8,782 nt of DNA from Pseudomonadota bacterium (GTDB taxonomy: Bacteria; Pseudomonadota; Gammaproteobacteria; Burkholderiales; Burkholderiaceae_C): positions 1 to 8,782 of the forward strand of contig JAUPTP010000056.1 of NCBI GenBank assembly GCA_030918015.1. Reading direction: 5' to 3'. Below are positions 5,400-8,782 of the stretch, one piece after another. The translations under genes and the position numbers were made by a program. The number at the start of each line of letters is the position of its first letter. Position 1 is the stretch's first letter. The notes under the pieces were generated by a model. It was not told the DNA's origin. It saw only the letters and a program-made list of their open reading frames with translations, and did no database searches.

Positions 5400-6803
5400 A
5401 TGGCTGAATTCAAAGTCGCTCCCCCGGACGCCTCCGCAGGCGAAAAGCTGCTGACCTGGGTGGACAACCGCTTCCCGGCGTCGAAGCTGTACAAGGAACA
5501 CCTGTCCGAGTACTACGCTCCGAAGAACTTCAACTTCTGGTATTTCTTCGGCTCGCTGGCGCTGCTGGTGCTGGTGATCCAGATCGTGACCGGCATCTTC
5601 CTGGTCATGCACTACAAGCCGGACGCCGCCCTGGCGTTCGCCTCGGTCGAGTACATCATGCGCGATGTGCCCTGGGGCTGGCTGATCCGCTACATGCACT
5701 CCACCGGCGCCTCGGCGTTCTTCGTGGTGGTGTATCTGCACATGTACCGCGGCCTGATCTACGGCTCCTACCGCTCGCCGCGCGAGCTGGTGTGGGTGTT
5801 CGGCTGCGCGATCTTCCTGGCGCTGATGGCCGAGGCCTTCATGGGCTACCTGCTGCCCTGGGGCCAGATGTCCTTCTGGGGCGCGCAGGTGATCGTGAAC
5901 CTGTTCGCCGCCGTGCCCTTCGTCGGCCCGGACCTGGCCCTGCTGATCCGCGGCGACTTCGTGGTGTCGGACGCGACGCTGAACCGCTTCTTCAGCTTCC
6001 ACGTCATCGCCGTGCCGCTGATCCTGATCGGTCTGGTGGCCGCGCACATCATCGCGCTGCATGAAGTGGGCTCGAACAACCCGGACGGCGTCGAGATCAA
6101 GGCGAAGAAGGATCCGAAGACGGGCCACCCGCTCGACGGCATTCCCTTCCACCCGTACTACTCGGTGCATGACCTGCTGGGCGTGACGGTGTTCCTGATG
6201 GCCTTCACCGGCGTGATCTTCTTCGCGCCCGAGTTCGGTGGCTACTTCCTGGAATACAACAACTTCATCCCGGCCGACCCGTTCAAGACCCCGCCGCACA
6301 TCGCACCGGTCTGGTACTTCACGCCGTTCTACTCGATGCTGCGTGCCACCACCGACGTCATGCTGAACGTGCTGGTGGGCATCATCGGTCTGGCTGCGGT
6401 CGTCACCTTCCTGAAGGGCAACCTGCCGTCCAAGGCCAAGCTGGCCGTGCTGGTGGGCGCCGTGGTGGTCTGCGGCCTGCTCAAGACCTTCGACGCGAAG
6501 TTCTGGGGCGTGGTCGTCATGGGTGGCGCGGTCATCATCCTGTTCTTCCTGCCCTGGCTGGACCGCAGCCCGGTCAAGTCGATCCGCTACCGTCCGTCCT
6601 GGAACAAGGCCCTGTACGCGGTCTTCGTCGTGTTCTTCCTGGTCCTGGGCTATCTGGGCATCCAGCCGCCGTCCGACATCGGCACGCTGGTCGCCCAGGT
6701 CGGCACGCTGTTCTACTTCGGCTTCTTCCTGCTGATGCCGTGGTGGAGCCAGATCGGCGAGTTCAAGCCGGTCCCCGACCGCGTGACCTTCAAGCCGCAC
6801 TGA
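5400..6803 (+). CDS. petB: ubiquinol-cytochrome c reductase, cytochrome b subunit
   Basis: This 467-residue integral membrane protein is the core of cytochrome bc1. It holds haems bL and bH and both quinone sites. Haem ligands are His100 and His114 on helix B and His201 and His216 on helix D. The helix-D pair is 15 residues apart, one more than in mitochondrial and alphaproteobacterial proteins. The Qo-site motif reads PVWY (303-306) instead of PEWY. The conserved LLPWGQMSFWGA region (151-162) follows helix C, and HEVGSNNPDG (221-230) follows helix D. Hydrophobic segments continue to about residue 448, in keeping with a single-chain cytochrome b of at least eight helices. GAGG at 5390-5393, six bases upstream, selects ATG 5400. 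An in-frame TTG at 5379 overlaps the petA stop but has no better site. petC starts 31 bases downstream. Confidence 0.97.
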   Translation: MAEFKVAPPDASAGEKLLTWVDNRFPASKLYKEHLSEYYAPKNFNFWYFFGSLALLVLVIQIVTGIFLVMHYKPDAALAFASVEYIMRDVPWGWLIRYMHSTGASAFFVVVYLHMYRGLIYGSYRSPRELVWVFGCAIFLALMAEAFMGYLLPWGQMSFWGAQVIVNLFAAVPFVGPDLALLIRGDFVVSDATLNRFFSFHVIAVPLILIGLVAAHIIALHEVGSNNPDGVEIKAKKDPKTGHPLDGIPFHPYYSVHDLLGVTVFLMAFTGVIFFAPEFGGYFLEYNNFIPADPFKTPPHIAPVWYFTPFYSMLRATTDVMLNVLVGIIGLAAVVTFLKGNLPSKAKLAVLVGAVVVCGLLKTFDAKFWGVVVMGGAVIILFFLPWLDRSPVKSIRYRPSWNKALYAVFVVFFLVLGYLGIQPPSDIGTLVAQVGTLFYFGFFLLMPWWSQIGEFKPVPDRVTFKPH

Positions 6804-6834
6804 TGCCCGATCACGACACGGAGCCCAGACAACC

Positions 6835-7614
6835 ATGAAAAAGTTCATCGCTTCCCTGCTCGTGGCCGCATCGGCCTGCCTGACGGCGATCTCGCCGGCC
6901 CAGGCCTCCGGCACGTCGCTCGCGCTCGACAAGTTCCCGACCGAGAAGCTTCAGGACACCGCGGCGCTGCAGCGCGGCGCGCAGCTGTTCGTCAACTACT
7001 GCCTGAACTGCCACGCGGCGGCGTTCATGCGCTTCAACCGGCTCAAGGACATCGGGCTGACCGATCAGCAGATCAAGGACAACCTGCTGTTCACCACCGA
7101 GAAGGTCGGTGACCTGATGACGGTGTCGATGAATGCCCGCCAGGCCAAGGACTGGCTGGGCGCCACGCCGCCGGACCTGACGGTGATCGCCCGCTCGCGT
7201 GCCAGCCACGCCGGCACCGGTGCCGACTACCTCTACACCTACCTGCGCACCTACTACCGCGACGAGACCAAGGCGACCGGCTGGAACAACCTGGCCTTCC
7301 CGAGCGTCGGCATGCCGCATGTGCTGTGGGAACTGCAGGGCGAGCGCCGCGCGGTCTTCGAGGAAGTCAAGGATCCCCACGATCCGAACAAGGTCACGCA
7401 CGTCTTCAAGAGCTTCGAGCAGACGAAGCCGGGCAAGCTGTCTGCCCAGGAATTCGATTCGGCCGTCGGCGACCTGGTCGCCTACCTGCAGTGGATGGGC
7501 GAACCCAACCAGGGTCTGCGCGTCAAGCTCGGGGTCTGGGTGCTGCTGTTCCTGGCCGTGTTCACCGTCATCGCCTGGCGTCTGAACGCAGCCTTCTGGA
7601 AGGACGTCAAGTAA
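6835..7614 (+). CDS. petC: ubiquinol-cytochrome c reductase, cytochrome c1 subunit
   Basis: The 259-residue precursor encodes the membrane-anchored c-type cytochrome that accepts electrons from the Rieske protein and hands them to soluble cytochrome c in the periplasm. Residues 1-24 are a Sec signal peptide (MKK start, hydrophobic core, AQA-S cleavage site). The single haem site is CLNCH (56-60). Met160 in GMPHVLW is the probable sixth iron ligand. A C-terminal membrane helix spans about residues 232-250 and ends with a short positively charged tail on the cytoplasmic side. The size is normal for a betaproteobacterial cytochrome c1, encoded separately from cytochrome b rather than fused to it. 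The binding site is GGAG (6820-6823), 11 bases from the ATG, a long spacing that may lower expression slightly. It is the last gene of the bc1 operon, followed by hairpins and a terminator. Confidence 0.97.
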   Translation: MKKFIASLLVAASACLTAISPAQASGTSLALDKFPTEKLQDTAALQRGAQLFVNYCLNCHAAAFMRFNRLKDIGLTDQQIKDNLLFTTEKVGDLMTVSMNARQAKDWLGATPPDLTVIARSRASHAGTGADYLYTYLRTYYRDETKATGWNNLAFPSVGMPHVLWELQGERRAVFEEVKDPHDPNKVTHVFKSFEQTKPGKLSAQEFDSAVGDLVAYLQWMGEPNQGLRVKLGVWVLLFLAVFTVIAWRLNAAFWKDVK

Positions 7615-7626
7615 GCTGACGTCCCC

Positions 7627-7670
7627 GGCGTCCGACGCCTGCACCGTGTCCTGTCGCCGCTGTCGCGGCG
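7627..7670 (+). repeat. two tandem GC-rich hairpins after petC
   Basis: GGCGT (7627-7631) pairs with ACGCC (7635-7639) over a 3-base loop, and CGCCGC (7655-7660) pairs with GCGGCG (7665-7670) over a 4-base loop. Both lie between the petC stop codon and the terminator. They could stabilise the petABC mRNA 3' end or add to termination. Neither has a U-tract of its own. Confidence 0.4.
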
Positions 7671-7687
7671 GGGTCGGTGGGTGTCAC

Positions 7688-7729
7688 CGCGCAGAGTGCC
7701 GATGGAGGCCCTCTGCGCGATTTTGTTTT
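7688..7729 (+). terminator. intrinsic terminator between petC and sspA
   Basis: CGCGCAGAG (7688-7696) and CTCTGCGCG (7711-7719) form a perfect 9-bp stem. Three more pairs (GCC with GGC) sit inside after one mismatch, closing a 6-base loop. The stem is followed by ATTTTGTTTT (7720-7729). This is a textbook Rho-independent terminator for petABC. Since sspA begins only 38 bases later, it also controls how much petABC transcription reaches sspA and sspB. Confidence 0.85.
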
Positions 7730-7767
7730 CCAGCGTTCTGGTTTCTCTTCGAGGAGCGATCTCCGCC

Positions 7768-8382
7768 ATGATGGTGCTTTACTCCGGCACGACCTGCCCC
7801 TACTCGCATCGCTGCCGTTTCGTGCTGTTCGAGAAGGGCATGGATTTCGAGATCCGTGACGTCGATCTCTACGCCAAGCCCGAGGACATCGCGCTGATGA
7901 ATCCGTACAACGAGGTGCCCATCCTCGTCGAGCGCGAACTCATCCTGTACGAATCGCACATCATCAACGAGTACATCGACGAGCGTTTCCCGCATCCGCA
8001 GCTGATGCCGGGCGACCCGGTGGCCCGTGCGCGCGTGCGCCTGTTCCTGTTCAACTTCGAGAAGGAACTGTTCACCCACGTCAACACGCTCGAAGGCCGC
8101 GGCGGCGTCAAGGCCACCGAGAAGGACCTGGAGCGCGCCCGCTCGCAGATCCGCGACCGCCTGACGCAGCTCGCGCCGATCTTCCAGAAGAACCGCTACA
8201 TGCTGGGCGAGGACTTCTCGATGCTCGACGTGGCGATCGCGCCGCTGCTGTGGCGCCTGGACTACTACGGCATTGAGCTGTCGAAGAACGCCGCACCGCT
8301 GCTGAAGTACGCCGAGCGCATCTTCTCGCGTCCGGCCTACATCGAGGCGCTGACGCCGTCCGAGAAGGTGATGCGCAAGTAA
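7768..8382 (+). CDS. sspA: stringent starvation protein A (GST-fold RNA polymerase-associated regulator)
   Basis: The 204-residue protein has a thioredoxin-like N-terminal domain (about 1-80) and an all-helical C-terminal domain (about 85-204), the glutathione S-transferase fold. In E. coli SspA binds RNA polymerase and supports survival in starvation and acid stress. Family signatures are the segment VPILVERELILYES (50-63), DERFPHPQLMP (71-81) with the conserved surface Pro-His-Pro, and APLLWRLDYYGIE (158-170). Unlike the E. coli protein it carries Cys10 and Cys16 in the TTCPYSHRC stretch, at the GST active-site position; this may allow thiol chemistry, but no activity is shown. ATG 7768 is chosen because GAGGAG (7751-7756) lies 11 bases upstream. 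A GTG at 7681 in the same frame would place the terminator inside the gene. No clear promoter fits between terminator and start, so readthrough or a promoter inside the petC end is likely. Confidence 0.93.
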   Translation: MMVLYSGTTCPYSHRCRFVLFEKGMDFEIRDVDLYAKPEDIALMNPYNEVPILVERELILYESHIINEYIDERFPHPQLMPGDPVARARVRLFLFNFEKELFTHVNTLEGRGGVKATEKDLERARSQIRDRLTQLAPIFQKNRYMLGEDFSMLDVAIAPLLWRLDYYGIELSKNAAPLLKYAERIFSRPAYIEALTPSEKVMRK

Positions 8383-8440
8383 GTCTGCGCCCGCCTGCTG
8401 TCGCCGACCCGATCCACTTCCGCCTGAGCGCCACCGCTGC

Positions 8441-8782
8441 ATGTCCGTCGACCACGACTCCCAGGGCACCTCGACCCGTCCTTACCTGATCCGCGCGCTG
8501 CACGACTGGTGCATCGACAACGGCTTCACGCCGCTGCTCGCGGTGCATGTCGACGCGTCGGTGCGCGTGCCGATGGAGTTCGTCAAGAACGGCGAGATCG
8601 TCCTGAACGTCAGCCTGGATGCCACCAGCGGCCTGCGCCTGGGCAATGATGTGATCGAATTCAAGGCCCGCTTCGGCGGCGTCGCGCGCGACATCGTCGT
8701 GCCGGTCGGTCATGTGATCGCGATCTACGCGCGCGAGAACGGGCAGGGCATGGCCTTTCCGATCCCCGAAGGACCGACCGAG
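8441..8782 (+). CDS. sspB: ClpXP protease specificity-enhancing factor SspB, C-terminus off the right edge
   Basis: The window contains the first 114 residues, in frame to the edge. SspB delivers ssrA-tagged peptides from stalled ribosomes, and some other substrates, to ClpXP in the cytoplasm. Family signatures are RPYLIRALHDW (13-23), VPMEFVKNGEIVLN (43-56), ARFGG (76-80) and IAIYARENG (93-101), which together form nearly the whole substrate-binding domain. The acidic flexible tail and the ClpX-docking motif at the very C-terminus would lie beyond the window and cannot be judged. The start at 8441 is 58 bases after sspA. No good Shine-Dalgarno is seen; only a GAG 12 bases upstream, so initiation may be weak or helped by sspA translation. 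The next plausible start is internal to the conserved domain. It probably shares a transcript with sspA, as in other Proteobacteria. Confidence 0.94.
   Translation, partial: MSVDHDSQGTSTRPYLIRALHDWCIDNGFTPLLAVHVDASVRVPMEFVKNGEIVLNVSLDATSGLRLGNDVIEFKARFGGVARDIVVPVGHVIAIYARENGQGMAFPIPEGPTE

Noticed and set aside
5115..6932. Long minus-strand open frame opposite petA-petB-petC
   Set aside because: The translation is rich in His, Gln and Arg with no recognisable domain and spans three genes with well-defined function on the other strand.
7681..7767. GTG start extending SspA by 29 residues
   Set aside because: It would put a textbook terminator inside the coding sequence, has no binding site, and the extension is absent from the family. 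ATG 7768 has GAGGAG upstream.

Overview
The window reads as a GC-rich betaproteobacterial chromosome segment, most likely order Burkholderiales. The main grounds are the gene order petA-petB-petC-sspA-sspB on one strand, the sequence character of the SspA and SspB proteins, and strongly GC-biased third codon positions. No mobile element, CRISPR array, rRNA or tRNA gene is visible. Most of the content is well-known core metabolism, so I do not claim a wholly new system. The less explained parts are the truncated gene at the left edge, a cytosolic two-domain c-di-GMP enzyme, and several inverted repeats placed at gene boundaries.

Layout. 1-411 (minus) is the N-terminal part of a receiver-like protein that runs off the left edge. 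412-615 is a divergent promoter region. 616-1812 (plus) is tyrB, an aromatic/aspartate aminotransferase. It converges on 1820-3919 (minus), a PAS-PAS-GGDEF-EAL protein; the two stop codons sit in opposite arms of one hairpin. 3920-4070 holds the leader of the GGDEF-EAL gene, with a 13-bp inverted repeat that covers its ribosome binding site. 4071-4511 (minus) is mscL, the large-conductance mechanosensitive channel. 4512-4785 is a 274-base divergent control region between mscL and petA. It carries a plausible promoter for each direction and a perfect 12-bp palindrome.

From 4786 the plus strand carries petA (Rieske protein), petB (cytochrome b) and petC (cytochrome c1). These are tightly packed and together encode a complete three-subunit cytochrome bc1 complex. 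A series of hairpins ending in a convincing intrinsic terminator (7688-7729) follows petC. It sits only 38 bases before sspA (7768-8382), which is followed by sspB (8441 to the right edge, C-terminus missing).

How the genes work together. PetA, PetB and PetC oxidise quinol and pass electrons to cytochrome c while pumping protons. SspA is an RNA polymerase-associated stress regulator and SspB a ClpXP adaptor; their place just behind the bc1 operon suggests partly shared transcription controlled by the intervening terminator. MscL, TyrB and the c-di-GMP enzyme look like independent single-gene units. Sequence details worth noting in the bc1 complex are a PVWY motif in place of PEWY, a 15-residue spacing between the helix-D haem ligands, and a Phe where many Rieske proteins have a Tyr near the cluster.
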